Part shown: positions 43,715-52,477 of the stretch, piece after piece
How the letters are laid out: every line of letters begins with the position of its first letter
Numbering within the stretch: the stretch's first letter is position 1
Source of the DNA: an uncultured Clostridia bacterium
GTDB taxonomy: Bacteria; Bacillota; Clostridia; Christensenellales; CAG-314
Direction of reading: 5' to 3'
DNA length: 64,000 bases
Assembly (NCBI GenBank): GCA_947570215.1
Contig: CANOTO010000003.1
Span: 106,665 to 170,664, forward strand
Notes under the pieces: model-generated
What the model was told of the DNA's origin: nothing
Databases searched by the model: none
The model's input: the letters and a program-made list of their open reading frames with translations, nothing else
Made by a program: the position numbers and the translations under genes

Positions 43715-44092
43715 CTACTGTCTGCGTATCTGCAAAAACTCGGGGTTTTCTTCAATTAACCGCGCAATATAACCTATGACCACCGCTATACCCATATCGT
43801 TAAGCGGTTCGGAAGCCCTGACAAGCTGTAACGTACTTGGGCGCATTTCCTTGTGCTTTTCAATTTCGTTTTGAGATTTTACTAATTTGTCAATATTGTC
43901 TCTGCCTAAAAGATAGTCTGTTGTCACTCCGAAATAATTAGCAAGAATTATTAACTGACTACTGTTAGGTTCCGATTTGCCCTTGCACCAAGAATTAACC
44001 GTTGACGTTGGTATACCAGTTTTTTGCGACAATATTTTTTGACTATTATTGCATTCTGTTTTTATAATGTCTACTAATATTTCTCTAAACAC
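43715..44092 (-). CDS. XRE-family HTH repressor-like protein
   Basis: 125 residues. The HTH lies at about 15-65 (SQKILSQKTGIPTSTVNSWC then ANYFGVTTDYLLGR); the C-terminal half is helical. Start chosen at GTG 44092, nine bases behind AAGGAG; the open frame continues 48 residues upstream across the control region with sequence of intergenic character and is rejected. Divergent from a second small HTH gene (44259) across three operator-like repeats, a phage-repressor-like arrangement. Confidence 0.8.
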   Translation of the reverse strand: MFREILVDIIKTECNNSQKILSQKTGIPTSTVNSWCKGKSEPNSSQLIILANYFGVTTDYLLGRDNIDKLVKSQNEIEKHKEMRPSTLQLVRASEPLNDMGIAVVIGYIARLIEENPEFLQIRRQ

Positions 44093-44117
44093 CTTTTTCG
44101 TCTCCTTATTTTTAATA

Positions 44118-44126
44118 ATTTTAGCA
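44118..44126 (-). promoter_or_regulatory. Extended -10 of the minus-strand HTH gene
   Basis: Minus strand TG-C-TAAAAT, 26 bases before the GTG start; no clear -35. Confidence 0.4.
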
Positions 44127-44131
44127 CAAAT

Positions 44132-44206
44132 ACGAAAAATTAGATTGACAATCCGAAATATTAGATTTATAATACAAAAAAGTGGATTGATACGAATTAT
44201 TAAATT
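44132..44206. repeat. Three operator-like direct repeats
   Basis: ACGAAAAATTAGATT (44132-44146), CCGAAATATTAGATT (44153-44167) and ACGAATTATTAAATT (44192-44206) agree pairwise at 12-13 of 15 positions. The first two starts are 21 bases apart, two helical turns. The second copy fills the -35/-10 spacer of the consensus promoter and the first overlaps its -35, so binding would block transcription. Confidence 0.65.
44145..44173 (+). promoter_or_regulatory. Perfect consensus promoter for the plus-strand HTH gene
   Basis: TTGACA, 17 bases, TATAAT. Fully consensus and covered by repeats, hence probably strong but repressed. Confidence 0.8.
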
Positions 44207-44258
44207 ATCAGAAAAAAATCCATCGGAAAAATACAAAACGAAACAAGGGGTTATTTTA

Positions 44259-44468
44259 ATGACTACAACAGTAAAAACAGAAATAATAATCGATTATCGC
44301 AAAGCCAATAATCTTACCGTTGAAGAATTTTGCAAGAAATGCAATATTTCAAAACAAGTGTACTACAAATTGATGAAAAGCAACTTGAACTTTCGAGCGG
44401 AAGCGCTGTACAATATAGGAAAAAACACAAACTTACTTAGCAATGATTTACTGATAATAGAAGATTGA
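44259..44468 (+). CDS. Small HTH (Cro-like) protein
   Basis: 69 residues. NLTVEEFCKKCNISKQVYYK is a plausible helix-turn-helix, followed by ALYNIGKNTNLLSNDLLI, which resembles the third and fourth helices of XRE domains. ATG at 44259 eight bases behind AAGGGG; the longer upstream frame lies in the promoter. Divergent partner of the 44092 HTH gene; the pair resembles a cI/cro-like switch without attached phage genes. Confidence 0.7.
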   Translation: MTTTVKTEIIIDYRKANNLTVEEFCKKCNISKQVYYKLMKSNLNFRAEALYNIGKNTNLLSNDLLIIED

Positions 44469-44551
44469 ATCGGGAGTTTTCGTAAAAATATTGCGGACTG
44501 TTAACGTGCGCCCGAGTGAGCTTTTGCAAGACGACCCGAACGATTGAAAAC

Positions 44552-44585
44552 AAAAAGATTTTCGGCGGAGACCGAAAATCTTTTT
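44552..44585. terminator. Bidirectional terminator
   Basis: AAAAAGATTTTCGG and CCGAAAATCTTTTT form a 14-base stem with a six-base loop. It serves the P-type ATPase gene (minus) and the small HTH gene (plus). Confidence 0.85.
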
Positions 44586-44602
44586 GTTTGCGTTTATTAT
44601 TG

Positions 44603-47116
44603 TTAATTAGCGGTAGGTTCGGCGTTCGCCTTGGCTGCGCGCTTGTCGGCAAGTTTCTTTTCGATATATTTTACCAAGAACTTCAAGCCGATTATTATAC
44701 CCGCCATTACAACTACGTTTACCGCGACGAACACTATGCGGTAAGCGTTGAAGTCGGAGTAAAGGAACGTGGGGTCGGACTTCTTCATATGGAACAAGTC
44801 GCTTACAAACGCCATTACGGGGGAATAGAAGAATACGCACAGAGTAGTGCCCACCGCGCCCAACACGCCGATGCCGATATTTATCTTGTCGTAGGGGAAC
44901 AGCAGTATAAGCAATGCGGCGACGCCGGTAAAGGTAAAGCTGAACATTGCGATAGACGTTATCTGCTGAGAAGAAGCAAGCCCCAACACTCCGCCGAACG
45001 CGTAGGTCATAGCAACCGACAGGAACATTGCAGCGCCGCTCGGCAACGTGCGCTTTAATACGTTGGGAATAAACTTGCCCTTGATAAGGTTCTTGTTGGG
45101 CTTTAACGCCAGCAGGAAGGACGAAATACCTATTACAAAGAACTCCGCCGAAGCCAAGTGTTGAGCTTGGAAGGGGAAGTTTGCGCCGATTATCAGACAC
45201 AAAATCGTGGTGAATACCACCATCGTCGTTTTCATAAGGAACAGCGACGCGGAATTTTGAATATTGTTTACTACCTGTCGGCCCTCCGCAACCACCTTGG
45301 GCATTTGACTGAACTTGTTATCCATAAGCACAAGGTTTGCAACCGTCTTGGCGGCGTCCGTGCCGCAGCCGACGGATATTGCACAGTCACTCTCGCGCAT
45401 GGCAAGGATATCGTTTACGCCGTCGCCCGTCATTGCGACGGTATGCCCCGCCGCTTTCATCGAGCGCACAAGCAGCGCCTTCTGTTCGGGAGTTACGCGC
45501 CCGAACACGGTATATTTATTGGCAACCTCCAATACTTCTTCGTCGCTCATTCCGTCTAACGACACGTACTTGTCGGCGTTTTCCACGCCCACCTTGCCCG
45601 CTATTACCGACACGGACAGCGGATTGTCGCCGGAAATAACCTTGATTGCGACGTTGTTATCGCGGAACCACTTGATGATTTCGGGAGCGTCGGCTCTTAC
45701 AGTATCCTGCAAAGCAACTATCGCTATGGGTTCCAAGCCGTCTATCGTTCCGTTTGCGGAGATAGCCTTTTTACTGCGGCCGACAGCGAGAACTCTAAGC
45801 CCCTGCTTCAACAAGGCGTTGCACTTGGCGTTGAAGTCCTTGCCCGCCTTCTTAAACATAAATTCCGAAGCGCCTATAGCTATCGTGCCGTGTCCTTTTA
45901 CGCTTGCACCGGAATACTTTCGCGCAGAAGAAAACGGAATATGAGCGGTACTATCCAACGGAACTATGCCGTCAAGACAGTTTTTCAACGCAGCGGCGGT
46001 CATATTGTCGTCGCCCGTCGCGTTAAGCACAGTGGCAATGTACGTCTTGATTTCGTCTTCCGAACCGACAAGCGGTATAATCTGTTCCACCGTCATAGAA
46101 CCGTCGGTAATGGTGCCCGTCTTGTCCAAGCACAGAGTGTCCACGCGCGCAAGCATTTCGATACAGGGCAGCTCTCGTACGAGAACCTTCTTGCGGGCGA
46201 GCTTTAACGCGGCCACGGCAAGGGCGACGCTTGTGAGCAGCACCATGCCGCTTGGGACCATTCCGAGCATAGAACCGTTCATGGCAAGCAGCGCAACGTC
46301 CACCTTGGCGACTACATCGTTAGTGGGGTTATTGATAAAGTTTGCGAAATACACCGAAAACTCGTTCGTGCCGAACATCGAAACGATATTTTGATGCCGT
46401 AAAAACGTTGCAATTCCCAACGGGAAGATGATTATCGCAATGAACTTGATAATTCGGCGGATACCCTTCATAAGCTCCGAAGGTGGCATCTTGGCCTTTT
46501 TAACGCGGGCAGAAAGCTGTTCTACGTAGTTTTCCTTGCCTACCTTGTCGCAACGCGCCGTACAGTTGCCGGAAATTATGTAGCTGCCGGAATATAACGT
46601 ATCGCCCGCCTTCTTCTTGACGGGGTCAGATTCGCCCGTCAACATAGATTCGTTTACTTCCACTTCGCCTATAATTACTATACTGTCGGTACAAATCTGC
46701 TTGCCGGCAGAATACAGCAAAATATCGTCCAAAACAATATCGCGCGTTTTGACAGTCTGCTCCACTCCGTCGCGCACCACCTGCGCGGTAGGCTCGGATA
46801 CGAGCGACAGCTTTTCAACGGCGATTTTACTGCGTATTTCCTGAAAGATTCCGATTACGGTATTCGCCAAAATAATGACTATAAACGTCAAATTCGCCAA
46901 TCCGCTGTGAGCAATAAGCGATATGATGAAAACTATAAAACCCAACAGATTAAAGAAGGTAAACAAATTCGAAGCAAAAATGGACAGGTAGCTTTTACCG
47001 ACAACCTTTCTAACCTTGTTGGTTTGCTTGGCTTGAACGCGTTCTCTTACTTCTTCCGCTGTCAATCCCTGATTGATATCCGCCTGAATCCGTTGTAAGT
47101 CGGCTTTTTTACTCAT
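44603..47116 (-). CDS. P-type cation-transporting ATPase
   Basis: 837 residues. Phosphorylation motif CLDKTGTITDG, actuator loop MLTGESDPV, hinge MTGDGVNDILAMRESDCAI, and about ten membrane helices. Helix M4 reads MVPSGMVLLTS, closer to the CtpE-like group than to PEGL-type SERCA pumps or CPx heavy-metal pumps; there are no N-terminal metal-binding domains. The ion could be calcium or another cation and cannot be read directly. Single gene with AGGAG ribosome site; the upstream 180 bases show no riboswitch I recognise. Confidence 0.9.
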   Translation of the reverse strand: MSKKADLQRIQADINQGLTAEEVRERVQAKQTNKVRKVVGKSYLSIFASNLFTFFNLLGFIVFIISLIAHSGLANLTFIVIILANTVIGIFQEIRSKIAVEKLSLVSEPTAQVVRDGVEQTVKTRDIVLDDILLYSAGKQICTDSIVIIGEVEVNESMLTGESDPVKKKAGDTLYSGSYIISGNCTARCDKVGKENYVEQLSARVKKAKMPPSELMKGIRRIIKFIAIIIFPLGIATFLRHQNIVSMFGTNEFSVYFANFINNPTNDVVAKVDVALLAMNGSMLGMVPSGMVLLTSVALAVAALKLARKKVLVRELPCIEMLARVDTLCLDKTGTITDGSMTVEQIIPLVGSEDEIKTYIATVLNATGDDNMTAAALKNCLDGIVPLDSTAHIPFSSARKYSGASVKGHGTIAIGASEFMFKKAGKDFNAKCNALLKQGLRVLAVGRSKKAISANGTIDGLEPIAIVALQDTVRADAPEIIKWFRDNNVAIKVISGDNPLSVSVIAGKVGVENADKYVSLDGMSDEEVLEVANKYTVFGRVTPEQKALLVRSMKAAGHTVAMTGDGVNDILAMRESDCAISVGCGTDAAKTVANLVLMDNKFSQMPKVVAEGRQVVNNIQNSASLFLMKTTMVVFTTILCLIIGANFPFQAQHLASAEFFVIGISSFLLALKPNKNLIKGKFIPNVLKRTLPSGAAMFLSVAMTYAFGGVLGLASSQQITSIAMFSFTFTGVAALLILLFPYDKINIGIGVLGAVGTTLCVFFYSPVMAFVSDLFHMKKSDPTFLYSDFNAYRIVFVAVNVVVMAGIIIGLKFLVKYIEKKLADKRAAKANAEPTAN

Positions 47117-47299
47117 AAATTCTCCTATTTGTACGAGATATAATTGGTAAAGGTTGTTATGTTATTCGTAAGCATAGCCCTTCGCCCGAAACGACGCATC
47201 TAAAAAATGAAAACGTTTAACGGCGGAGAAGCGAGCAAGACAAGGCGAACGCAAAAGCGCGCGCCAAACATAACCGAGCATTACGAAGCTTATACGCTG

Positions 47300-48325
47300 T
47301 TAAGCGGGGCGTTCGCCGCGTAATTTGAGAGTGGGACGAGCATTAAGAGTTAAGTCCGCAAATTCGCCGTTGACAAAAGAATAATATCCCCTTGACGCTA
47401 TCATTGCGGCGTTATCGCCGCACAGGTCGAGCCGCGGCAGACACACTGTAAAGCCGTCCCGTTCGAACTCCTTCATTCGGCTGCGGAGATATCCGTTTGC
47501 GCCTACTCCGCCTGCCACCGCTACCGTTTTGAGCCCGTTTGCGGCGGTTTCACGGCGCAAGCGTTCTATAAGCCCGTCGACAGCCGCCCTATTGAATGAA
47601 CATGCAACGTCGGCTTTGTCGATTTTTTCGCCCTTCTGCTCGGCGTTATGTACAAGGTTGATTACTGCCGTTTTAAGACCGCTGTAACTGAAATTACCGT
47701 TGGCGGTAATGACCGAATGAAACTTGTACGCAGCTTTGCCTGCGCTTGACAAACTGTCTATCTGCGGGCCGCCCGGATAGGGCAATCCCAATACGCGAGC
47801 CGCCTTGTCAAACGCTTCGCCCACCGCGTCATCCACTGTCGAACAAACCACGTCATATCTGTCATAGCCGACAACGCGCACGACAGCCGTATGTCCGCCG
47901 CTTGTGAGCAAGCATGTATAAGGCGGTTGAAGCTCGGGATAAGTAATATAATTGGCGCAAATATGCCCTTCTATATGGTTAACGGCAATTAGCGGAAGCC
48001 CGCTCGCCTGACAAAGACCCTTGGCGTAGGATACGCCCACAAGCAATGCTCCTACCAGCCCCGCGCCGTAGGTTACGGCAACGGCATTAACGTCAGACAA
48101 CGTTACGTCGGCTTCCGCAAGCGCTTGGCAGACAACCTTGTCTATTGCTTCCACGTGATTGCGGCTGGCGATTTCCGGAACGACCCCGCCGAAAACCTTG
48201 TGAATATCTATCTGCGACAATACGACGTTGGACAGAATTTCTCTGCCGTTTTTTACAACGGACGCCGCCGTTTCGTCGCAAGAACTTTCTATTCCCAATA
48301 TCAATACGTCTTTGCCGCTTTTCAT
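47300..48325 (-). CDS. tsaD: tRNA N6-adenosine threonylcarbamoyltransferase
   Basis: 341 residues. LGIESSCDETAASVV, the metal-binding HIEGH (NHIEGHICANY) and LLTSGGHTAVV are TsaD signatures. It transfers threonylcarbamoyl to A37 of ANN-decoding tRNAs. Start taken at 48325 (MKSGKDVLIL). There is no ribosome site: the -10 TATTAT lies nine bases upstream, so transcription should begin within a few bases of this ATG (leaderless). Another ATG at 48331 lies upstream of the predicted transcript start. Confidence 0.95.
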   Translation of the reverse strand: MKSGKDVLILGIESSCDETAASVVKNGREILSNVVLSQIDIHKVFGGVVPEIASRNHVEAIDKVVCQALAEADVTLSDVNAVAVTYGAGLVGALLVGVSYAKGLCQASGLPLIAVNHIEGHICANYITYPELQPPYTCLLTSGGHTAVVRVVGYDRYDVVCSTVDDAVGEAFDKAARVLGLPYPGGPQIDSLSSAGKAAYKFHSVITANGNFSYSGLKTAVINLVHNAEQKGEKIDKADVACSFNRAAVDGLIERLRRETAANGLKTVAVAGGVGANGYLRSRMKEFERDGFTVCLPRLDLCGDNAAMIASRGYYSFVNGEFADLTLNARPTLKLRGERPA

Positions 48326-48333
48326 ATACATTT

Positions 48334-48362
48334 ATAATACGACCAAAATAATTTTTTGTCAA
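48334..48362 (-). promoter_or_regulatory. Promoter of tsaD, abutting the start codon
   Basis: Minus strand TTGACA, 17 bases, TATTAT; predicted start of transcription about base 48327, two bases before the ATG at 48325. Confidence 0.7.
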
Positions 48363-48548
48363 TTTTTTACCGCGTAACCGCAACTATTTTTCAGGCAATC
48401 GGGCTATACTGTCGGTAAAGTAGTTGAAGTTGGAATATGCGCGAATAAAAAAGCGAAAAATAATAAATAAACGCCTGCAAGCCGAAAACGCTACGACAAA
48501 TTTCGAGACCGAGATTATTCGATACGGCGCGTAATAGCGCGGCACAAC

Positions 48549-48577
48549 TTGAAAAACGCTTCAAACAGTGATATAAT
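48549..48577 (+). promoter_or_regulatory. Promoter of cls
   Basis: TTGAAA, 17 bases ending in TGA, TATAAT (extended -10), about 40 bases before cls. Confidence 0.75.
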
Positions 48578-48615
48578 TTTTTACGCAAACCGCTTGAACG
48601 GTACGGAGTGATAAA

Positions 48616-50130
48616 ATGAAAAAATTTTTCAAAATATTTTTCAGCAGATTCACGTTGATTTTTTTGGCAATTGTCCTGCAAATAGGCGTCGCCGCCGTTA
48701 TACTGCAATTTTTTAACAGCTACTACGTTCCGTTACGCATTATAACTTCCGTTATAGCCGTATTGGTGTTAATCGGACTTATCAATCGCGATATGAACGT
48801 GGACGGCAAACTACCTTGGGCGATACTCGTAGCCGCCGTTCCGATTGTGGGCGTCATGCTGTACTTTTCCTTTTCGCGCAATTACGCAAGCAGACGCGAA
48901 CGCAAACTGTTTGCCAAACTGCCGCAGCACAAACTGAACGACGTCGATATAGACGCTCCGCAAAACGTAAAAGGGCAAATAAATTATCTCAAGGAAATGG
49001 GAGAATTTGCCTTTACCCGAACGGACACAAAATATTTCGCTTGCGGAGAACTGTTTTTCGAAGACCTTATAACCGAGCTTAACAAAGCAGAAAAATTTAT
49101 TTTTATGGAATATTTTATCGTAGAGCGCGGCAAAATGTTCGACAGGATACTGGAAGTTCTGCTGCGCAAAGCCAAGGAAGGCGTAGAAGTTCGGCTTATG
49201 TACGACGACGTAGGAAGTTTGCCGCACATAAAGCACTCCTTTAACCGCAAAATAAGCAAGATGGGAATAAAGTGCATACGTTTCGGCAAACTCAAACCGA
49301 TTATTTCCGCAGTATACAACAACCGCGACCACCGCAAAATTACCGTAATAGACGGAAAAACGGGATACGTAGGCGGAATAAACCTTGCCGACGAATATAT
49401 TAACGAAACTCACCCGTTAGGATACTGGAAGGACACGGCTGTACGACTCGAAGGCGCGGCGGTAGCGTCGCTTTCGCTTATGTACCTGCAAATGTTCGAT
49501 ATGGCGCAAAACGCAACGGAGCCGTTCGAAAAATATATCCACGCTTCGTTCGGCGACGAGCAGCAGGATAAAACACATAACTGCGGGGTGGTAATACCTT
49601 TCGGCGACGGACCCAAACCCATTTACCGCGACTACGTTGCAAGAAGCGTTTATCTCAACATAATAAACCAATCGCAGCAAGATCTGTACATTACCACGCC
49701 CTACCTAATAGTAGACGACGCGTTTGTAGACGCGCTGCGCAGGGCGGCGCTTCGCGGAGTAAACGTAAATATAATAATACCCGCCGTTCCCGACAAAAAG
49801 GCAGTATACTGTATGACCAGACAAGGCTGCGGCAAGTTAGTGGACGCGGGAATAAAAATATATTCCTACACACCGGGCTTTATTCACGCCAAAGGCATAG
49901 TTGCCGACGGCAAAGTAGGCGTCGTAGGCACGATTAACCTTGACTACCGCAGCTTCATACACCACTACGAATGCGGCGTATTTATGTACGACGCGCAAGC
50001 CGTAGCCGAGCTGCAACAGGATATGTTCGCCGTAATTGCCCAAAGCCAACCTATGCTTACCAACGTAAAGCTGCGCTGGTGGGAAAAGGTCGTATGCGTA
50101 TTCGCAAACGTTTTCCGCCCCTTATTGTAA
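48616..50130 (+). CDS. cls: Cardiolipin synthase (phospholipase D family)
   Basis: 504 residues: two N-terminal membrane helices, a linker, then two PLD catalytic motifs, HRKITVIDGKTGYVGG and HAKGIVADGKVGVVGT, each with the HxK(x4)D core. It joins two phosphatidylglycerol molecules to cardiolipin at the inner membrane. Own promoter; GGAGTG ribosome site. Ends 95 bases before the amidase-like gene on the same strand. Confidence 0.95.
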   Translation: MKKFFKIFFSRFTLIFLAIVLQIGVAAVILQFFNSYYVPLRIITSVIAVLVLIGLINRDMNVDGKLPWAILVAAVPIVGVMLYFSFSRNYASRRERKLFAKLPQHKLNDVDIDAPQNVKGQINYLKEMGEFAFTRTDTKYFACGELFFEDLITELNKAEKFIFMEYFIVERGKMFDRILEVLLRKAKEGVEVRLMYDDVGSLPHIKHSFNRKISKMGIKCIRFGKLKPIISAVYNNRDHRKITVIDGKTGYVGGINLADEYINETHPLGYWKDTAVRLEGAAVASLSLMYLQMFDMAQNATEPFEKYIHASFGDEQQDKTHNCGVVIPFGDGPKPIYRDYVARSVYLNIINQSQQDLYITTPYLIVDDAFVDALRRAALRGVNVNIIIPAVPDKKAVYCMTRQGCGKLVDAGIKIYSYTPGFIHAKGIVADGKVGVVGTINLDYRSFIHHYECGVFMYDAQAVAELQQDMFAVIAQSQPMLTNVKLRWWEKVVCVFANVFRPLL

Positions 50131-50224
50131 CAAAAAAGCTCCCAAGCGTCATATACTTAGTTAGCTATATAAGCAAAACGGCAAGTTTTGCGTAAAGATA
50201 ACTAATATCGCTTAGGAGTGGACA

Positions 50225-51277
50225 ATGGCAACTTACTACATAGGCGCAAACGATGAACACGGGCAAAATCCGTTTACGCAAGGCAAACGCACGCCCGTAA
50301 TGCCTTATCTTAACGTTCCCTTTTACGAAAACCAATTCAACCGACCCGCGAAAATTAAGTTTATGGAAGCGTGCCTGCGCAACGGGCTTGCGGTATACGA
50401 CGTAAAGCCGGAGATTACCGACACAAGCATATCCGAAAGGGTAAGACGTATCAACGCGCAGCGCTTGACACTTCTCGTCACGTTCGGCTACAACGCGTTC
50501 GGCAGCGGTAACACATTCAATTCCGCAAGCGGAATATCGGTATTCTACTCCGCTCGCAACACCAACGCGCGACTGTCGCGTATGCTGTCGGAAGACGTAT
50601 ACGAACAGTTGATAAACGGCACGGATCAGCGCGGACGAGGGGTTTCGACGCTGACGGACGTTGGTGTGCTTCAAAGCGTAAACTGTACGTCTACGCTCGT
50701 AGAACCGGGCTTCATGACCAACTTCGAAGAAGCCAAACTGATGCGCGACCCCGATTACCAAACGGAAGTGGCGGAAGAAACCTGCCGCGGAGTTTGCGTA
50801 TTTCTTGCGCGCAATTTCGTTACGCGCAACGAGCTATCCAACTACCCGCTGTTACGTACGGGAAGCAAATCGGATTTCGTATACCTGCTGCAACTTATGC
50901 TTAACCAAAACGGCTTCAATCTGGTAGTGGACGGCATATTCGGTACCAATACCGTCAACGCGGTCACGCGCTTCCAGCAGACCAACGGTCTTGTTCCAGA
51001 CGGGGTTGTAGGCACGCAAACATGGAGAACCTTACTTGTGCTTCCGCCGCGCCCCACCATACGACGCGGAAGCCGCGGAACGTACGTCAAATACTTACAG
51101 GAAAAGCTGACTTCCAAGCTGTACCCAGTAGGAACGGCAGACGGTATATTCGGCGCAAATACCGAGCAGGGCGTAAAAGAGTTCCAACAGGAGAACGGAC
51201 TTGCCGTAGACGGAATAGTCGGTCCCGCAACGTGGGAGCTTGTTTCGCGAATAGGCGGCGGACGCAGTCAACCGTAA
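50225..51277 (+). CDS. Amidase_3-like protein with two peptidoglycan-binding domains
   Basis: 350 residues. Residues 1-200 follow the N-acetylmuramoyl-L-alanine amidase fold: H12 (DEHGQNP) and E35 (YENQFN) align with the first two zinc ligands, and VEPGFMTNFEEAKLMRD holds the catalytic Glu. The third zinc ligand, His in SIHANAF, is replaced (TFGYNAFG). Two PG_binding_1 domains follow (LQLMLNQNGF...DGIFGTNT and LQEKLTSKLY...DGIFGANT). There is no signal peptide, so export would need another route. It is either a catalytically altered wall enzyme or a wall-binding pseudo-enzyme. TAGGAG ribosome site. Confidence 0.8.
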   Translation: MATYYIGANDEHGQNPFTQGKRTPVMPYLNVPFYENQFNRPAKIKFMEACLRNGLAVYDVKPEITDTSISERVRRINAQRLTLLVTFGYNAFGSGNTFNSASGISVFYSARNTNARLSRMLSEDVYEQLINGTDQRGRGVSTLTDVGVLQSVNCTSTLVEPGFMTNFEEAKLMRDPDYQTEVAEETCRGVCVFLARNFVTRNELSNYPLLRTGSKSDFVYLLQLMLNQNGFNLVVDGIFGTNTVNAVTRFQQTNGLVPDGVVGTQTWRTLLVLPPRPTIRRGSRGTYVKYLQEKLTSKLYPVGTADGIFGANTEQGVKEFQQENGLAVDGIVGPATWELVSRIGGGRSQP

Positions 51278-51321
51278 ACAATCGAAATTCAAAACAAAAA
51301 TAAAGCGCTAAAATATATATG

Positions 51322-51368
51322 AGCTGTTGCGCCGCGGATATTTATCCGCCTGCAACAGCCCATATTTT
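51322..51368 (+). terminator. Terminator after the amidase-like gene
   Basis: A long imperfect hairpin, outer stem GCTGTTGC/GCAACAGC and inner stem CGGATA/TATCCG, followed by six T residues. Confidence 0.85.
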
Positions 51369-51386
51369 TTATACAAAAGCTTTATT

Positions 51387-51863
51387 TTATATTTCTTCGA
51401 CGGGTATCCATATCTCGCTGTAATCGTCTTCGGGATTATTCGGTATCGCGTCGAAATACGCTTCGATATTCAAATCTCCCGACATACGGTACTGCTTGGA
51501 ATTGGGCAGCCACTCGTTAAATATATAGGTATTTACCTGTTGTAACGAATCGGGCAGCGATCCGTGACATTCGAATATTGCCCAAGTGTGCGCAGGAACG
51601 ACTATTACTTCCGCGCCATTTGGAATTACTGTTCCTGGGTCGTAATGGTCGGCTATCATGTAGGTGAACCCGCCCATGTCATCCACGTCATAGCATACGC
51701 CGTATTCTCCGCAAATCTCGTCGCCTTCGGCAATCCTTGCGCCTTTATTAAAATACAGACCGTTCCAAAATTCGGGTATTTCCTTATACGATGTTTGCGA
51801 GTTGAATTTACGCGCGTACCCTACCAAGGTAAATTGCGGTTTTGCAACTAATTTATATTCCAT
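51387..51863 (-). CDS. GyrI-like effector-binding domain protein
   Basis: 158 residues, a free-standing SOUL/GyrI fold as in AraC-type effector-binding domains: LVAKPQFTLVGY at the start, IPEFWNGLYFN, the ATWAIF-like strand (PAHTWAIFECHGSLPD) and NEWLPNSKQYRMSGDLNIE. Such proteins bind or hydrolyse small hydrophobic molecules. No DNA-binding domain is attached. Weak ribosome site. Confidence 0.85.
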   Translation of the reverse strand: MEYKLVAKPQFTLVGYARKFNSQTSYKEIPEFWNGLYFNKGARIAEGDEICGEYGVCYDVDDMGGFTYMIADHYDPGTVIPNGAEVIVVPAHTWAIFECHGSLPDSLQQVNTYIFNEWLPNSKQYRMSGDLNIEAYFDAIPNNPEDDYSEIWIPVEEI

Positions 51864-51895
51864 TGCCTATTACTCTCCGATAAGATTTTCGCAAA

Positions 51896-51924
51896 AAGCA
51901 GTTGACGTACTCCGTCAACTGCTT
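51896..51924 (-). terminator. Terminator of the P-loop gene
   Basis: AAGCAGTTGACG and CGTCAACTGCTT form a 12-base stem; TTTTTGCG follows on the minus strand. Confidence 0.8.
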
Positions 51925-51939
51925 AAAGCCGTTATTTAT

Positions 51940-52350
51940 TTACTTTATATGCTTTTGAACAAACTCGGGCAAGTCTTCCTTCGCTCCGCTGGCGGTAATG
52001 GTAAATTCCACCTTATGTTCGTTTGTAATCTGCTCCAAGCCTTCGTACAACTCGGCAAGCTCGCTTACGTTGCAGTCCAGCAGTCTGGACAAACCGTCGA
52101 TGTAAATCATTTCTATATCGAAGTTGGTAGCCAGCATTCCCTTAATGAAGGACAGTATGTCGCGTTGACTGTGAAGTCCGTAATAAGACGCGTCTACCAA
52201 ACGGATATTGCGGTGAAGGTCGTGCATACGGTGGTTGCTTCTGTCGAAATACACTACTACGCCCTTTGCGTTTTCGGCGTACGCATTTGCGTCAGCAACA
52301 ATTTGTTTTGTTTTTCCCGAGCCCTTTGCGCCGTAAATAACATTTATCAA
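51940..52350 (-). CDS. Small P-loop NTPase
   Basis: 136 residues. Walker A YGAKGSGKTKQ at the very start and a Walker B-like MIYIDGLSRL at about 82-90; RDILSFIKGML and a C-terminal helix complete a minimal RecA-type core. Often annotated loosely as PilT-like; there is no evidence of a pilus here. Starts at TTG eight bases behind AGGAGG. Single-gene unit between the GyrI-like gene and hydA. Confidence 0.7.
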   Translation of the reverse strand: MINVIYGAKGSGKTKQIVADANAYAENAKGVVVYFDRSNHRMHDLHRNIRLVDASYYGLHSQRDILSFIKGMLATNFDIEMIYIDGLSRLLDCNVSELAELYEGLEQITNEHKVEFTITASGAKEDLPEFVQKHIK

Positions 52351-52477
52351 TTGAGTATCCTCCTGTTTACAGAAACCCTTTTTGCGTTTCCTATATATAT
52401 ATTTTATATCATTTCGGAGTAAAATTCAATACTTTTAGCGATAATTAACTTTTATTTTTTTCGCGTTAGAAAGCGTT

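Noticed and set aside
44093..44236. N-terminal extension of the minus-strand HTH protein with hydrophobic residues
   Set aside because: It runs through the operators and the divergent consensus promoter; GTG at 44092 has a proper ribosome site.
47117..47299. Possible metal riboswitch before the P-type ATPase
   Set aside because: I looked for yybP-ykoY-like and NiCo-like conserved cores and saw none.
50173..50191. GCAAAAC/GTTTTGC hairpin behind cls as a terminator
   Set aside because: A seven-base stem with no T tract; too weak to call.
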